A model generated the notes under the pieces. The model was not told the DNA's origin. It worked only from the letters and a program-made list of their open reading frames with translations, and ran no database searches. Below are positions 8,038 through 19,645 of a stretch of 52,119 nucleotides of DNA, piece after piece. The translations under genes were made by a program, and so were the position numbers. The DNA is from Planctomycetaceae bacterium (lineage in GTDB: Bacteria; Planctomycetota; Planctomycetia; Pirellulales; Pirellulaceae). The stretch is taken from NCBI GenBank assembly GCA_018660825.1, contig JABJJO010000006.1:1-52119 (forward strand), read 5' to 3'. Positions within the stretch are counted from its first letter, which is position 1. Every line of letters starts with the position of its first letter.

Positions 8038-8838
8038 TCAAAATGGTTTCGGAGCGATGATGAATTCAATGCGACTATTGCCCCGCCGACCTTGTTCTGT
8101 AGCAGTGGAATAACGCGGGGCGCTGCTCCCGCGTGACATGACGATGAACTGATTTGCGGGCAACAGTCGTTGTATTTGCATGTGTCGATAAATGGCGATC
8201 GCTTGACGAGTCGCTAGGTCATGATGTTCCGCTGGAGTAGCGCCTTGATAGGCGTGGGCTTCAATGGTAATTATTTGCTTGCTGTAATTAGTGGTGGTGG
8301 CACTGGCGATTTGATCGAGCAGTGTACGTCCGACCGAACTGATGGAAACACCGTCTGGTGAAAAGATATTCGTCGTCGCAACTTCGATGCGAACGGTATT
8401 TCCATCTCGACCCGTGGTAGTTCCTTGGATATCTACGAGAGGCAGTGATTGTTCATTTGCGGCGGATGGTACGGGCAGCGCATCTGTAATTGTCGGAGGC
8501 GTCAGAGTGGCGGGTTGGTTGGGATTTGTTTGAGTTGCTAGCTTGTCAGTAGCTTGTTTTAATTCTGATTTAATCAATTCCAACTCTTGTGCAGTGACTC
8601 TGTATTGTTGTCGGGCTTGAGCTAATTGAGCATGCAGCGATTCGTTATCGTTGTTGAGTTGATTGACTTGCTGTTGTTGAGCGGATTCATTGGCGCTGTC
8701 AGTTGCTTGACGTTGACTTTGATTCCAAGCGAATTTACCGTCGGGACCGATTGGTCCGGACTGACAACCCCAGGAGATTAGACAAATGCCGACAAATATC
8801 GCGGGCTTGAAATAGCGATTTATAGATGGATGTTGCAT
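8038..8838 (-). CDS. OmpA/MotB-domain lipoprotein with coiled coil
   Basis: From ATG 8838 the protein (266 residues) begins with a lipoprotein signal peptide ending in a lipobox (LISWGC). A coiled-coil stretch rich in Gln, Asn and Leu follows (about 45-100), then a Pro/Thr linker and a C-terminal OmpA-like peptidoglycan-binding domain with paired IEAHAYQG and SRIEFIIAP segments. A TTG start at 8889 would put 17 extra residues before the signal peptide and is less likely. It probably anchors the outer membrane to the cell wall. It lies 53 bases upstream of the prepilin peptidase-like gene on the same strand. Confidence 0.82.
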   Translation of the reverse strand: MQHPSINRYFKPAIFVGICLISWGCQSGPIGPDGKFAWNQSQRQATDSANESAQQQQVNQLNNDNESLHAQLAQARQQYRVTAQELELIKSELKQATDKLATQTNPNQPATLTPPTITDALPVPSAANEQSLPLVDIQGTTTGRDGNTVRIEVATTNIFSPDGVSISSVGRTLLDQIASATTTNYSKQIITIEAHAYQGATPAEHHDLATRQAIAIYRHMQIQRLLPANQFIVMSRGSSAPRYSTATEQGRRGNSRIEFIIAPKPF

Positions 8839-9004
8839 AAAAACAGAGGGGTAAAGTAAATAGTGTCGCCAAAATGGTAACAATTGCAATCCCTTGGTGC
8901 AATCCCACCAAAAAGCAGGCGGCTAGCGTAGTGGGTTATCGGAAATGGTGTGAGTGTTTATAATGGGCCTTTCGGAATTGGCTCGCAGAGGTTGTGAAGA
9001 CGTT

Positions 9005-9610
9005 ATGATTGCAATTATTGACTATCAAATGGGGAATTTGCGCAGTGTGCAAAAGGCCTTTGAGTCATTTGGCACTGAGGCAGTGATCACGAGTGACGCG
9101 ACAGTATTGCAGCAAGCGGATAAGGTTGTATTGCCGGGTGTGGGTGCGTTTGAAGATGCGATTAAGGAATTGCGTAACCGAGATTTGGTATCGCCAATAT
9201 ACGACTTGACGGCAAGCGGGAAGCCGTTTCTAGGAATTTGCATTGGGCTACAATTGTTGTTTGATGTGAGTTACGAGGGCGGTGAGTACGAAGGTCTAGG
9301 AATCATTGCCGGGGAGGTGCGACGATTTGAAGTTGCAGCGGAATTTAAGGTTCCTCACATGGGCTGGAATCAAGTAAACATTGAGCAAACCTCGCCAATC
9401 CTAAAGGGCATTGATAACAACACGTATTTCTATTTTGTGCATTCCTATTACGTTGTGCCTAGCGACCCGAGTGTTATTTCGCTAACGAGTGATTACGACG
9501 GTACATTTTGTGCCGGCATATGTCGCGACAAGTTATTCGCTACTCAGTTTCATCCGGAAAAGAGCCAACGAGCAGGCCTTAAGGTACTGCAGAATTTTGC
9601 TGAAATATAG
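9005..9610 (+). CDS. hisH: Imidazole glycerol phosphate synthase, glutaminase subunit HisH
   Basis: HisH releases ammonia from glutamine and channels it to HisF in histidine biosynthesis. The nucleophile is C79 in GICIGLQLLF, and the rest of the triad is H183 and E185 in ATQFHPEKS; the protein is 201 residues, as expected. I use ATG 9005 (MIAIIDYQMGN), which matches the family start; upstream in-frame starts would add residues unlike any homologue. hisA follows after 37 bases. The obligate partner gene hisF is not in this window. Confidence 0.95.
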   Translation: MIAIIDYQMGNLRSVQKAFESFGTEAVITSDATVLQQADKVVLPGVGAFEDAIKELRNRDLVSPIYDLTASGKPFLGICIGLQLLFDVSYEGGEYEGLGIIAGEVRRFEVAAEFKVPHMGWNQVNIEQTSPILKGIDNNTYFYFVHSYYVVPSDPSVISLTSDYDGTFCAGICRDKLFATQFHPEKSQRAGLKVLQNFAEI

Positions 9611-9647
9611 AATAGTCATTTGACCACAGAGTTGGGAACGAAATATA

Positions 9648-10373
9648 ATGGAAATTTGGCCAGCAATTGATTTGCGTGGTGGCAATTGTGTGCGTCTTAA
9701 ACAAGGCGATTATGCCCAGGAAACGGTGTTTGGAGAAAACCCTGTTGCGATGGCTCAGCAATGGTTAGAGCAGGGTGCTGAGTATCTGCATCTGGTTGAT
9801 TTAGACGGCGCTCGCGATGGTGAATGGACGAACCAAGCAGCGGTTCGCGGCATTACAGAGGCTTTGTCTATACCATGTCAGCTTGGTGGAGGTGTTCGTG
9901 AAGAGTCCACGATTGAATTATTATTGGGATTAGGATTAACGCGATTAATTGTGGGCACTAAAGCTCTAAAGGAACCCGATTGGTTTTGCGCAATGGCAAG
10001 GAAGTACCCTTACCAATTGGCCTTAGGAATTGACGCTAGATCCGGGATGGTTGCGACGGATGGTTGGCTGGAAACCAGCGAAACGAGTGCGGTTAGTTTG
10101 GCACAATATTTTGGTGATGAGCCAGTCGCCGCGATTATTTATACGGACATCGCTCGAGACGGAATGATGCAAGGTGCAAATGTTGCTGCAATGCGAGAGA
10201 TGAAACAGGCGACGGAGATTCCTGTGATTGCGTCAGGCGGTGTCACTACGCTTGAGGACGTGCGAGAGCTTGCTGCCGCGGGATTAGACGGAGCAATTAT
10301 TGGGCGAAGTTTGTATGAAGGTGAAATTCAATTGCATGATGCGATTCGATTAGCCAAGGAAGCAGCCTGTTAG
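9648..10373 (+). CDS. hisA: Phosphoribosylformimino-5-aminoimidazole carboxamide ribotide isomerase HisA
   Basis: HisA carries out the Amadori rearrangement of ProFAR to PRFAR, the substrate of HisF/HisH. It is a half-barrel-duplicated TIM barrel with catalytic D8 in PAIDLRGG and D129 in GIDARSG. The phosphate-binding loops QLGGGVR and ASGGV are also present. The length of 241 residues is normal. It is the second gene of a hisH-hisA pair, and a stem-loop follows 13 bases after the stop. Confidence 0.95.
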   Translation: MEIWPAIDLRGGNCVRLKQGDYAQETVFGENPVAMAQQWLEQGAEYLHLVDLDGARDGEWTNQAAVRGITEALSIPCQLGGGVREESTIELLLGLGLTRLIVGTKALKEPDWFCAMARKYPYQLALGIDARSGMVATDGWLETSETSAVSLAQYFGDEPVAAIIYTDIARDGMMQGANVAAMREMKQATEIPVIASGGVTTLEDVRELAAAGLDGAIIGRSLYEGEIQLHDAIRLAKEAAC

Positions 10374-10386
10374 GCTTAGCCGTTCC

Positions 10387-10426
10387 GAAAGAAACGATTG
10401 TTTAGATTGTAGAGTCCGTTTCTTTC
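10387..10426 (+). other. Stem-loop after hisA
   Basis: A perfect 10-bp stem pairs GAAAGAAACG (10387-10396) with CGTTTCTTTC (10417-10426) around a 20-base loop. No T run follows, so it may be a weak or factor-dependent terminator, or an mRNA 3'-end stabiliser. Confidence 0.5.
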
Positions 10427-10454
10427 TGCTCCGACCGTTCGTAGCACTAATACC

Positions 10455-10482
10455 TTGACACTCATTTAGCAGAATCTAACAT
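10455..10482 (+). promoter_or_regulatory. Probable sigma70-type promoter of the serine acetyltransferase gene
   Basis: A perfect -35 (TTGACA, 10455-10460) and a fair -10 (TAACAT, 10477-10482) are separated by 16 bases. Transcription would begin near 10489 and give a leader of about 190 bases before ATG 10678. This promoter sits inside the 304-base gap between hisA and the next gene. Confidence 0.5.
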
Positions 10483-10600
10483 GGTGTAAGGTCTTATAAC
10501 TGACTTTTGGAAACTGCACACATGAAATTCCTCGCGTATTACAGTATCAGCGACTGCCTCTGTTGTTGTCGCTAACCAGAGCAGCCAATCTTGATGTTGA

Positions 10601-10623
10601 CCGTCTATCGTTATGCTAGACGG
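10601..10623 (+). other. Leader hairpin before the serine acetyltransferase gene
   Basis: CCGTCTA (10601-10607) pairs perfectly with TAGACGG (10617-10623) over a nine-base loop, 54 bases before the start codon. A weaker upstream hairpin pairs CTCTG with CAGAG around 10558-10582. I recognise no known riboswitch consensus here. Confidence 0.45.
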
Positions 10624-10677
10624 AATTTCACCACAGATCAGAATTTGTTTCCTTCCATAGTGCAAAAAGAGTTCGTT

Positions 10678-11634
10678 ATGTCTTCCGCTGAAAATAAAAA
10701 AACACTGCCTGCTTTAACCGAGCGAATTGTCCAGACCTACCATGATGTGGGGACGATCAATCACTTAGGTCATACCCCGCTGCCGCAATATGACGAAATA
10801 ACTTCTATTATCAACGATTTTCGCGAGATACTTTACCCTGGTTACCGTCGCCGTGAAGGCTTAACGTTTGACAACGTTAAATTCTATGTCGGCGATTTGA
10901 TTGACCAGGTATTTGAGCGGTTATCGATACAAATTGCGCGCGCGTTACAGCACGAAGATGTTGTCAACGAATCCACCGGAGATTGGAAACAGTACAAGGA
11001 TCAGGCCCAGCAGATCACGTTGGAGTTATTGGACAAGATTTCAGATCTACGGCGGATGTTAGCGACGGATGTCAATGCAGCCTATGACGGTGATCCGGCC
11101 TGCAAGAGTCACGACGAAGTGATATTTTGCTATCCGGGCTTGGAAGCTATCACCGTGCATCGTATTGCTCACGAACTATATCGCGCTCATGTGCCATTTA
11201 TCCCAAGAATGATGTCCGAATGGTCGCACAAAGAAACTGGTATTGATATTCACCCTGGCGCCACCATTGGTCCATCGTTTTTCATTGATCATGGTACGGG
11301 TGTGGTTATTGGTGAGACAACGGTGATCGGAAGTCATGTAAAGATATATCAAGGTGTGACCCTTGGTGCCTTGAGTTTCCCAATCGATGCGGACGGGAAC
11401 ATTATTCGCAATATGAAACGTCACCCGACAATTGAAGACAATGTGGTTGTGTATGCATCGGCGACGATCCTCGGAGGTGACACGACGATTGGTCACGATA
11501 GTGTTGTCGGAGCAAGCGTTTGGTTGACTCGCAGCATCGGTGCTCATACTACCGTAACCATTGAGACGCCCAGTTTGAAGATGAAAGCAGACGCTTCAGA
11601 CGCCGTTACCGAAAATTCGGCTTTCGATATTTAA
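10678..11634 (+). CDS. cysE: Serine O-acetyltransferase (CysE/EpsC-type)
   Basis: The enzyme transfers acetyl from acetyl-CoA to L-serine, giving O-acetylserine for cysteine synthesis. The first ~170 residues are the helical N-terminal domain. They are followed by a left-handed beta-helix of hexapeptide repeats with H192 in [10 protein letters not shown], the D204-H205 pair in FFIDHGTG, and LGALSFP further on. At 318 residues it is longer than E. coli CysE and more like the EpsC-type enzymes. I use ATG 10678 (MSSAENKK) because residues upstream of it look like leader RNA translated by chance. Its 3' end overlaps the convergent membrane protein gene by 29 bases. Confidence 0.9.
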   Translation: MSSAENKKTLPALTERIVQTYHDVGTINHLGHTPLPQYDEITSIINDFREILYPGYRRREGLTFDNVKFYVGDLIDQVFERLSIQIARALQHEDVVNESTGDWKQYKDQAQQITLELLDKISDLRRMLATDVNAAYDGDPACKSHDEVIFCYPGLEAITVHRIAHELYRAHVPFIPRMMSEWSHKETGIDIHPGATIGPSFFIDHGTGVVIGETTVIGSHVKIYQGVTLGALSFPIDADGNIIRNMKRHPTIEDNVVVYASATILGGDTTIGHDSVVGASVWLTRSIGAHTTVTIETPSLKMKADASDAVTENSAFDI

Positions 11635-14287
11635 TTCCGTGTCGAATGAACAAGATGGTTAGTGTGGTCCAAGTCAAAAAACTAATAATTAGTCCGAGCA
11701 AGAATGACGTCGGTTGGTAGATTAACTCGACAGTATGATCACCCGGCTCAAGCCAAATTGCTTGCATCACTCGATTACCACGATGCACCTCATGAGTTTG
11801 AGGCAATGTGTTGGCTAGATTCCAAACTTTTGCTTTCCAACCAGGAGCATAACCTTGGTTGACAATCAACAATCCGGGAGCATCGAGGTGTGTTGCGAGT
11901 TGCAGGTAACCCACTTTGCGCTGGATTATTTTGACTGGTGCAGCAGCTAATTCTGGGTGTGACGGCTCACGAGGTTGTGAGGTTTCCCAAAAGGTCCAAT
12001 TAGAAAAGTCACGAAAACTGTTGTTGGGATAGAAAATGCGTTCACTCAATGCATCCAACTCACGATAACTATGGGTGGTAATCGGTTGAGTTGCTTCCCA
12101 GTCGTAAGTCACCCAGGCAGCGGGGTAGGCAGTGTTAAGTTCTAGCAGGTGGGCATCCGTGGCGATCGGCCGCGGAGGAGAATGGTCATCTTGTTCGCCG
12201 CCTTGCAGATTAAGCGATTTAGGTGCAATCAAGTAGTCCGCGCCTAGCAATGCTAAGCCTTGTAGGTCGGGTTCGGCGATGCCATCGGCTCGAACTGTTC
12301 CATGAGTTCGCATGACGCGTAGCATCGATTCATAATCCGCACTGGATAGACTGGCATTGGTATCGAGCAGTTGATAAGGAGACAATAAATGCAGTCGTGT
12401 GCGCAGTGTTTGTCGATCCCAACGCAGTGCTTCGGCCAGTCGCTGTGGAGACGAAGTCTCAGCAAACACTGGTGGATACCAATGGTGCCTGCGGGCACGG
12501 TAGATACGAATAGGTTCTAGCGGCGTGCTGTTGGCGGTGATGCGTTGGACTGCGGATTTCGTTTCCCAGTGACTTGTAGGAGCACCAACGATGATCCAGT
12601 GATTGGCGATCAACAGATCTAGCAGAATGAGTAATGGAATTAGGGTCGGGGCCCACAGATATTTCTGCCAACGGCCATAGATCCCCCAGACGCTAATGGA
12701 GATGATTGTAATACTTGCGATCAACGCGTGCAGCGGGGCGGTGAATAGGTTTCGCAGAGCTCCTGAGGCAGAAACGGGTCCTAGAAACGGATCGGTGAGG
12801 CTGCCAGATAATTTCGCGTCAATCCAGTTTGAGAGTGGAATACAGCCGATACCGATCAAAGCAAAAATTGTACCGAGGATCACAAGTCTTAGAAAAATAT
12901 GCTGCCGCATCTGCGGTAGTCGTTGGGCAAACTGGTCCCAGCCGCGACTGGCCAATAGCGCCAACATTAAACTTGTCAGTACAAACCATTTCGCGGGATA
13001 ACGGAAATCGATGTATTCGGGAATGGTATTGGTTAAGAGCCAATACAAACTAAAGTTTGTTGGGGCGATGTTTGTTGTAGGAACGACTTGGTTCCAGATC
13101 CATCCTAATCCGAATGTTCCTAGCGCCGCGAATAGAGTAAAAATAAGCACCCACGACAACATAGCAGCAATCGTATCTTTATGGCGGCGGAGAGTGAATA
13201 CGGATATCGTTAAAAGCAGCGGGATGATGCCTTGGTAAATTGTTGGAAACCACATTGATTGACTGTCAGGAAATAAGAATGTCCACTGATTGCGTTGTGG
13301 ATAAAGCTTCCCGCTCACGTTAGGCAACGCGAGCTCAGCGAGTTGCCAAGGTGGCAAGGAAAACTTATACACTCGTTGGTTGTGGTTGTCGTCGGTTGTT
13401 TTTGGTGCAACGATTTCGTTTTCAAAATCGTTGTTTTTGAGATTGTCGGCAGCCCATTGGAAAACAGTTTGCGATGATGACCTCATGTTACGCTCACTGC
13501 GCTGTGACCATTCAAGTGTCGGTAATAGTTGAATTGCGGTTAACGCTGCAGTGAAGACTGCGACGCACGATAAAGTCGGCAGCAGCGATTTCAAGGGCAT
13601 TCGCGATGCAGTCGATGGAGTTGATGTGTGCTGAGGACAACGGGGCAGAATACACCAGCATACAAGCAGTATGATGATTAGATGCACCACTGCTTGCGGG
13701 TCGCCGCCGAGCAGCATTAAGGCCAGACAAATGGACAACAAGATGCCAGCGCGTGATCTGTTTTCATTGCGAATTAGCTGTAGACCATAACGCAGGGCAA
13801 GGGGTAACCAAGCAGCGGAAACTAAGAAGATGATGTTTGCATGTTGTGATAGAACTGTTCCACCTAGGGCAAACGATATCGCGGCGATGCTGCTTGCCAG
13901 CGCAGTTGCTTTCAGATAACGGGCTACGCGGAAAGTCGTGTATGCGGCTAAAAGCAAATGCAATGCGGTATACAGAACGAGGCATGTCGAAAAAGCGAAC
14001 GGAAACATAAAGATAAGTTTGCCAGGATAAAATACTCCGGCACTAGCGTCTGCGGCAAATGGACGACCTAGTTCATCTTGTGGATTCCACAACGGCACCT
14101 GACCTTGTTGCCATTGTTGCTGCTCAAAATGCAGTGTGGGGTAATAGAAGTGTCCAGCGTCTCTAAAAACTGGAATTTCATCCTGCATCATTAGCGGGAC
14201 AAACAAAAACGCAATCGCCAATGTTGGTATCAGCATCCAGAGGAGTGTTTGCCGGTGACGGGCTTTTGGTCTCATGGCGGATTGCAT
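11606..14287 (-). CDS. YfhO-type large integral membrane protein
   Basis: This protein (893 residues from ATG 14287) has a membrane-embedded N-terminal two thirds with a dozen or so hydrophobic segments, a soluble periplasmic-type region (about 580-860) and a final membrane helix. The early extracytoplasmic motif [13 protein letters not shown] resembles glycosyltransferase-C-like and YfhO (PF09586) proteins, which in Gram-positives take part in glycosylating cell-surface polymers. The C-terminal PGWKA and [12 protein letters not shown] motifs also match YfhO. A TTG start at 14326 is possible. Donor and acceptor are unknown. It is downstream of, and codirectional with, the ATP synthase genes but unlikely to act with them. 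Confidence 0.75.
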   Translation of the reverse strand: MQSAMRPKARHRQTLLWMLIPTLAIAFLFVPLMMQDEIPVFRDAGHFYYPTLHFEQQQWQQGQVPLWNPQDELGRPFAADASAGVFYPGKLIFMFPFAFSTCLVLYTALHLLLAAYTTFRVARYLKATALASSIAAISFALGGTVLSQHANIIFLVSAAWLPLALRYGLQLIRNENRSRAGILLSICLALMLLGGDPQAVVHLIIILLVCWCILPRCPQHTSTPSTASRMPLKSLLPTLSCVAVFTAALTAIQLLPTLEWSQRSERNMRSSSQTVFQWAADNLKNNDFENEIVAPKTTDDNHNQRVYKFSLPPWQLAELALPNVSGKLYPQRNQWTFLFPDSQSMWFPTIYQGIIPLLLTISVFTLRRHKDTIAAMLSWVLIFTLFAALGTFGLGWIWNQVVPTTNIAPTNFSLYWLLTNTIPEYIDFRYPAKWFVLTSLMLALLASRGWDQFAQRLPQMRQHIFLRLVILGTIFALIGIGCIPLSNWIDAKLSGSLTDPFLGPVSASGALRNLFTAPLHALIASITIISISVWGIYGRWQKYLWAPTLIPLLILLDLLIANHWIIVGAPTSHWETKSAVQRITANSTPLEPIRIYRARRHHWYPPVFAETSSPQRLAEALRWDRQTLRTRLHLLSPYQLLDTNASLSSADYESMLRVMRTHGTVRADGIAEPDLQGLALLGADYLIAPKSLNLQGGEQDDHSPPRPIATDAHLLELNTAYPAAWVTYDWEATQPITTHSYRELDALSERIFYPNNSFRDFSNWTFWETSQPREPSHPELAAAPVKIIQRKVGYLQLATHLDAPGLLIVNQGYAPGWKAKVWNLANTLPQTHEVHRGNRVMQAIWLEPGDHTVELIYQPTSFLLGLIISFLTWTTLTILFIRHGIKYRKPNFR

Positions 14288-14361
14288 TCTGATGGCTACT
14301 AAAGCCCTTGTCCTCAACGGAAGCAATCAGGTTCGATTTGAACTATCGATGCCACGATCCC

Positions 14362-14754
14362 TTACGATCGGTTGAGCACACGTAATTGAGAACGAACTGC
14401 ATTGACAACTTGTTCACGTTGGTCCAGTTCTTCAACTGAGTTTCCGGGCATAGCGAGTGCGTCACGCAGGTTGCCTTCAAGTTCGTCTTTATTAAGATCT
14501 TCGATCGCGCCGACTCGGTTTGTCAAAATCGAAACGACGTTATCAAGGACTTGAATAAAGCCACCTTCGACATAGTGACTCTCGGTAGTGCCTCCGGTCG
14601 TAAGTGTGAGTGTTCCATTTCCCAGTCGCCCGATCATGGGCGCATGGTCAGTCATTACTCCTTTTTCACCATCAAAAAGAGGAACGATAACCGAATCCGC
14701 ATCCGTTTCGAATGCGGTTTCTTCTGGTGTAACAACAATACAATGAAGTGTCAT
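14362..14754 (-). CDS. atpC: ATP synthase F1 epsilon subunit
   Basis: Epsilon (130 residues) forms part of the central stalk and can inhibit ATP hydrolysis. The N-terminal beta-sandwich is recognisable by VVTPEET, FDGEKGVMTDHAPM and the segment VEGGFIQVLDN. A short helical C-terminal region follows. It is the last gene of the atp operon, starting 3 bases after the atpD stop. Confidence 0.92.
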   Translation of the reverse strand: MTLHCIVVTPEETAFETDADSVIVPLFDGEKGVMTDHAPMIGRLGNGTLTLTTGGTTESHYVEGGFIQVLDNVVSILTNRVGAIEDLNKDELEGNLRDALAMPGNSVEELDQREQVVNAVRSQLRVLNRS

Positions 14755-14757
14755 GGA

Positions 14758-16212
<1,455 letters not shown>

Positions 16213-16285
16213 TTAATAAAGGGTTGGTTTATGATTTTCGTTGTCGTAAATTAATATTCTTAAGTTTTGTGTTATTAGCTACGGG

Positions 16286-17167
16286 TTAGGTTTTGAGAGC
16301 TTCCACACCACCTATAATTTCCATGATTTCACCAGTAATCTGAGACTGACGAGCTCGGTTATAAGTCATCGACAGATTAGCGATCATTTCATCGGCATTC
16401 TCTGTTGCGCTCTTCATCGCGACCATACGTGCGATCTGTTCACTGACCGCAGCGTCCAAAAAGCATTTAAACAATTTGATGCGGAAGCTAGTAGGCACGA
16501 CTTCCTCAAGGATGCTTTCGGCTGAGGGCATGAATTCATAATCGGTATCCGTCGTACCACCACCTGCGGTATCATCACCTTCAACTTTTCCCAGTGGGAG
16601 TAAGGTTTCGACGACAGCTCGTTGCTTGGAACTTGAGATGAAACGTGTGTAGGCAACGTCGAGGCGATCAAGTTTACCGGCGATGAATTGCTCCATCAGA
16701 GTGTCGGCGATAGGTTTCACTTCATCAAACTTGGGTTGATCGTCGAAATGTGTATAGGATTCATCGGCGGTTAGTCCGCGAAATGATAGGTTGGTAATTC
16801 CACGTTTCCCAGAGATGAGCAGATTTACGTTATCGTACTGTTCGGCGAGTTTTTGATGGTGGTTGATTGTTTCTCGTACGACCGCGCCATTATAACCACC
16901 GCAAAGTCCGCGGTTTCCAGTAAGGACAATCAGAGTTGCATTCTCAGTGGTTTGCCGATCTTCGAGCAACGGGTGTTGTACTTCCGTCCCACTTTTGGCG
17001 AGATTTGTGACAACTTCGGTGATTCGCTGAGTGTACGAAGTCGCCGCTACTGCTCGGTCCATCGCTTTCTTGAATCGCGCCGTTGCGATCAACTCCATCG
17101 TTCGCGTAATTTTGCGAATATTGCGAACCGACTTGCGTCGTTTATCTAATGCCTTGGCATTTGCCAT
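16286..17167 (-). CDS. atpG: ATP synthase F1 gamma subunit
   Basis: Gamma (293 residues) is the rotating central shaft. The N-terminal helix (RKSVRNIRKITRTMELIATA) and the C-terminal helix (SATENADEMIANLSMTYNRAR, ending in ITGEIMEIIGG) are typical, as is the LTGNRGLCGGYN motif. An acidic/Gly-Thr-rich insertion near 195-210 (EGDDTAGGGTTDTD) is a modest lineage feature. It lies between atpA and atpD as usual. Confidence 0.96.
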   Translation of the reverse strand: MANAKALDKRRKSVRNIRKITRTMELIATARFKKAMDRAVAATSYTQRITEVVTNLAKSGTEVQHPLLEDRQTTENATLIVLTGNRGLCGGYNGAVVRETINHHQKLAEQYDNVNLLISGKRGITNLSFRGLTADESYTHFDDQPKFDEVKPIADTLMEQFIAGKLDRLDVAYTRFISSSKQRAVVETLLPLGKVEGDDTAGGGTTDTDYEFMPSAESILEEVVPTSFRIKLFKCFLDAAVSEQIARMVAMKSATENADEMIANLSMTYNRARQSQITGEIMEIIGGVEALKT

Positions 17168-17221
17168 CTGTCAGTTTCCTGTGTTGACGTTTACTGTTTG
17201 CTCGTTATAGCGAAACGTTCT

Positions 17222-18922
17222 CTAATCTTCCTCAGTTGTTTCGGATGCTTCAGCATCGGCTGGGCCGGAGAATGGATCCTCTGTAAAACCGCCGAGTTTG
17301 GTTCCATCGCCGTCGTCATGTGCTTCTTCGTTGTCGCTGCTATCATCTGTTTCCGCAGCTTCGTCAGTTGCAGCGTCCGCAGTTTTGTCAGTTGCAGCGT
17401 CCGCAGTTTCGTCGTTACGATAACTTTCATCCAAAGACTTGAACTCCTTGATCGCCCCGATCAACTCATCCTCATCTCGAATAGATCCCGTTTCGTGAAT
17501 GGCATCCAAAATTTCAGGTTTTTGATCGCGCAAGAACTCTAACAAGTCGTTTTCGAACTGCGGGACATCGGCGATCGCGATATCGTCTAAGTAACCTTTG
17601 GTGCCGGCGAAAATCATACAGACCTGCTCGTTCACAGGTAGAGGTGTATACTGGCCTTGTTTCAGCAGTTCTACCATGCGGTAGCCGCGATCGAGTTGGG
17701 CTTGAGTCGCTGCATCGAGATCGGTACCGAGTTGAGCGAATGCTTCGAGTTCGCGGAAGGCTGCGAGGTCGAGTCGCAAACTACCGGCGACACCTTTCAT
17801 GCCTTTGATTTGAGCAGCACCACCCACTCGAGAAACGGACACGCCAACATTCATAGCGGGTCGAATACCGGAGAAGAACAAGTCAGGTTGTAGATAGATT
17901 TGTCCGTCGGTAATCGAAATCACGTTGGTTGGAATATAGGCGGATACTTCACCTTCAAGTGTTTCAATGATCGGTAATGATGTAAGTGAACCACCACCAA
18001 GGTCTTCGCTTAGTTTCGCAGATCGTTCAAGCAATCGACTGTGACAATAAAAAACGTCACCAGGGAATGCTTCACGCCCAGGAGGACGACGCATCAGCAA
18101 TGATAATTCACGATACGCGTTGGCTTGCTTGGAGAGATCATCATAGACGATCAATGTATGTTCGCCTTTATACATGAAGTATTCGGCCATCGACGTTCCT
18201 GAGTAAGGAGCGATGTATTGCAGTGGAGCAGGGGTACTGGCACCGGATACAATAATGGTGGTGTAGTCCATTGCTCCGTGTTCTTCGAGAATTTGAATCA
18301 CGCCGGCGACCGAGGAATCCTTTTGGCCGATTGCGACGTAGAAGCATTTTACGCCCAAGCCTTTTTGGTTAAGAATCGTATCGATGGCGATTGCCGTCTT
18401 ACCAGTTTTTCGGTCGCCAATGATTAGTTCGCGCTGACCCCGTCCAATCGGTGTCATTGCATCGACTGCTTTGATACCGGTTTGCAGTGGTTCGTTAATA
18501 GGTTGGCGTCCAGCGATACCGGGTGCAATCGCTTCTACCACTCGAGATTCCGTTGAATTGATGGGACCCTTGCCATCGAGAGGGTTACCCAGTGGATCTA
18601 ACACACGGCCCACGACTGCATCGCCGACAGGCACTGATAACAGCGTACCCAGCGCACGGACTTCGTCACCTTCTTTAATTCCAAGATAGTTGCCGAGAAT
18701 AATGATCCCGACACTGTTTTCTTCTAGATTGAAAGCGAGTCCGGTAATTCCGCCAGGGAATTCAACCATTTCCCCAGCGCGAACACCCGCCAGTCCGTAG
18801 ACTCGTGCAATTCCGTCACCGACTTCCAGTACCGTGCCAACCTCTCGTACATCGAGTTGGTTGTCATACTGTTCGATTTCCTGTTTCAAGACGGACGCGA
18901 TTTCGTCAGCGTTGAATTTCAT
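17222..18922 (-). CDS. atpA: ATP synthase F1 alpha subunit with acidic C-terminal extension
   Basis: Alpha binds non-catalytic nucleotides and supplies the arginine finger. Walker A is GDRKTGKT (169-176), and the arginine finger lies in the [11 protein letters not shown] segment. The canonical protein ends near residue 503. Beyond it is a tail of about 63 residues rich in Asp, Glu, Ala and Thr, with two copies of TADAATD, giving 566 residues instead of the usual 500-515. The tail has almost no hydrophobic residues until a short GGFTEDPF segment and is likely disordered. Its role is unknown. Confidence 0.96.
   Translation of the reverse strand: MKFNADEIASVLKQEIEQYDNQLDVREVGTVLEVGDGIARVYGLAGVRAGEMVEFPGGITGLAFNLEENSVGIIILGNYLGIKEGDEVRALGTLLSVPVGDAVVGRVLDPLGNPLDGKGPINSTESRVVEAIAPGIAGRQPINEPLQTGIKAVDAMTPIGRGQRELIIGDRKTGKTAIAIDTILNQKGLGVKCFYVAIGQKDSSVAGVIQILEEHGAMDYTTIIVSGASTPAPLQYIAPYSGTSMAEYFMYKGEHTLIVYDDLSKQANAYRELSLLMRRPPGREAFPGDVFYCHSRLLERSAKLSEDLGGGSLTSLPIIETLEGEVSAYIPTNVISITDGQIYLQPDLFFSGIRPAMNVGVSVSRVGGAAQIKGMKGVAGSLRLDLAAFRELEAFAQLGTDLDAATQAQLDRGYRMVELLKQGQYTPLPVNEQVCMIFAGTKGYLDDIAIADVPQFENDLLEFLRDQKPEILDAIHETGSIRDEDELIGAIKEFKSLDESYRNDETADAATDKTADAATDEAAETDDSSDNEEAHDDGDGTKLGGFTEDPFSGPADAEASETTEED
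17363..17410. repeat. Two tandem 24-bp copies inside the atpA tail
   Basis: Bases 17363-17386 and 17387-17410 are the same 24-bp unit, differing only in the last base. On the minus strand they encode the duplicated TADAATD block of the alpha-subunit tail. The near identity points to a recent in-frame duplication. Confidence 0.9.
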
Positions 18923-19001
18923 GGACCGTTTCCCTTACGTATTACGTTTAGTTAATTTTAAATAGTGGTTCAAAAAAAGGCAGTTATAGAACTGTTTGTA
19001 C

Positions 19002-19643
19002 TCAACCCGCACTGGGACTGTTTGTAAACCGATCTGTTGACAACCGAATTTCTCGAATAGTGTTTTCTCGTACTGTTGTTCGAATCCGTTCGAGTCGGTT
19101 GGCAACACTGCCATCATACACCGTATCTCCGATGCGGATTACCGTCCCTCCGACGAGCGAAGCGTCAACATTTAGTATTAAGTCAACGGTCGCATCGAAT
19201 GCTTTGTTGAGTTTGTCGTGCATCGTGGCGACAGCGGGTTCGTCTAAGCGAGTTGCTGTAGTCACTAAAACCTCAAGGCGTCCTTGGTCTTGGGAGTATT
19301 GTTCCTTGAGACTGGATTGGATGGCGCGGAGACAATTGAGACGACCATGTTGTGAAACGACCTTGAGGAAGTTCAAGAACAAGTCCGAGGCTTTCCCGGT
19401 TAGGGTTTTATCAAGCATCACAACTTTATCGCTGTGAGCAACTCGTGGGGAGCTTAGCATCGCATCGAGTTGTGGCAATTTGTTGAGCACATCGGAAATA
19501 AAAGATTCAAACTCTTCCATTACGTTAGCGGTGCAACCAGCTTGCTGAGTCGCAGCGAGTAGGGAGGCAGCGTAGACTTCTCCGATCGGTTTTTGTTCCG
19601 AATCGAGTACGGTCGTTTGTTTTGGAGGTTCGATTTCAGTCAT
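19002..19643 (-). CDS. atpH: ATP synthase delta subunit (OSCP)
   Basis: Delta (213 residues) links the b-subunit stalk to the top of F1. The N-terminal helical bundle begins after a short tail (YAASLLAATQQAG). The C-terminal region contains VDASLVGGTVIRIGDTVYDGSVANRLERI, recognisable from VGG..IRIGD and DGSV..RL. It is longer than E. coli delta by about 35 residues, mostly at the two ends. The start lies 2 bases after the atpF stop, suggesting translational coupling. Confidence 0.92.
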   Translation of the reverse strand: MTEIEPPKQTTVLDSEQKPIGEVYAASLLAATQQAGCTANVMEEFESFISDVLNKLPQLDAMLSSPRVAHSDKVVMLDKTLTGKASDLFLNFLKVVSQHGRLNCLRAIQSSLKEQYSQDQGRLEVLVTTATRLDEPAVATMHDKLNKAFDATVDLILNVDASLVGGTVIRIGDTVYDGSVANRLERIRTTVRENTIREIRLSTDRFTNSPSAG

Positions 19644-19645
19644 AA

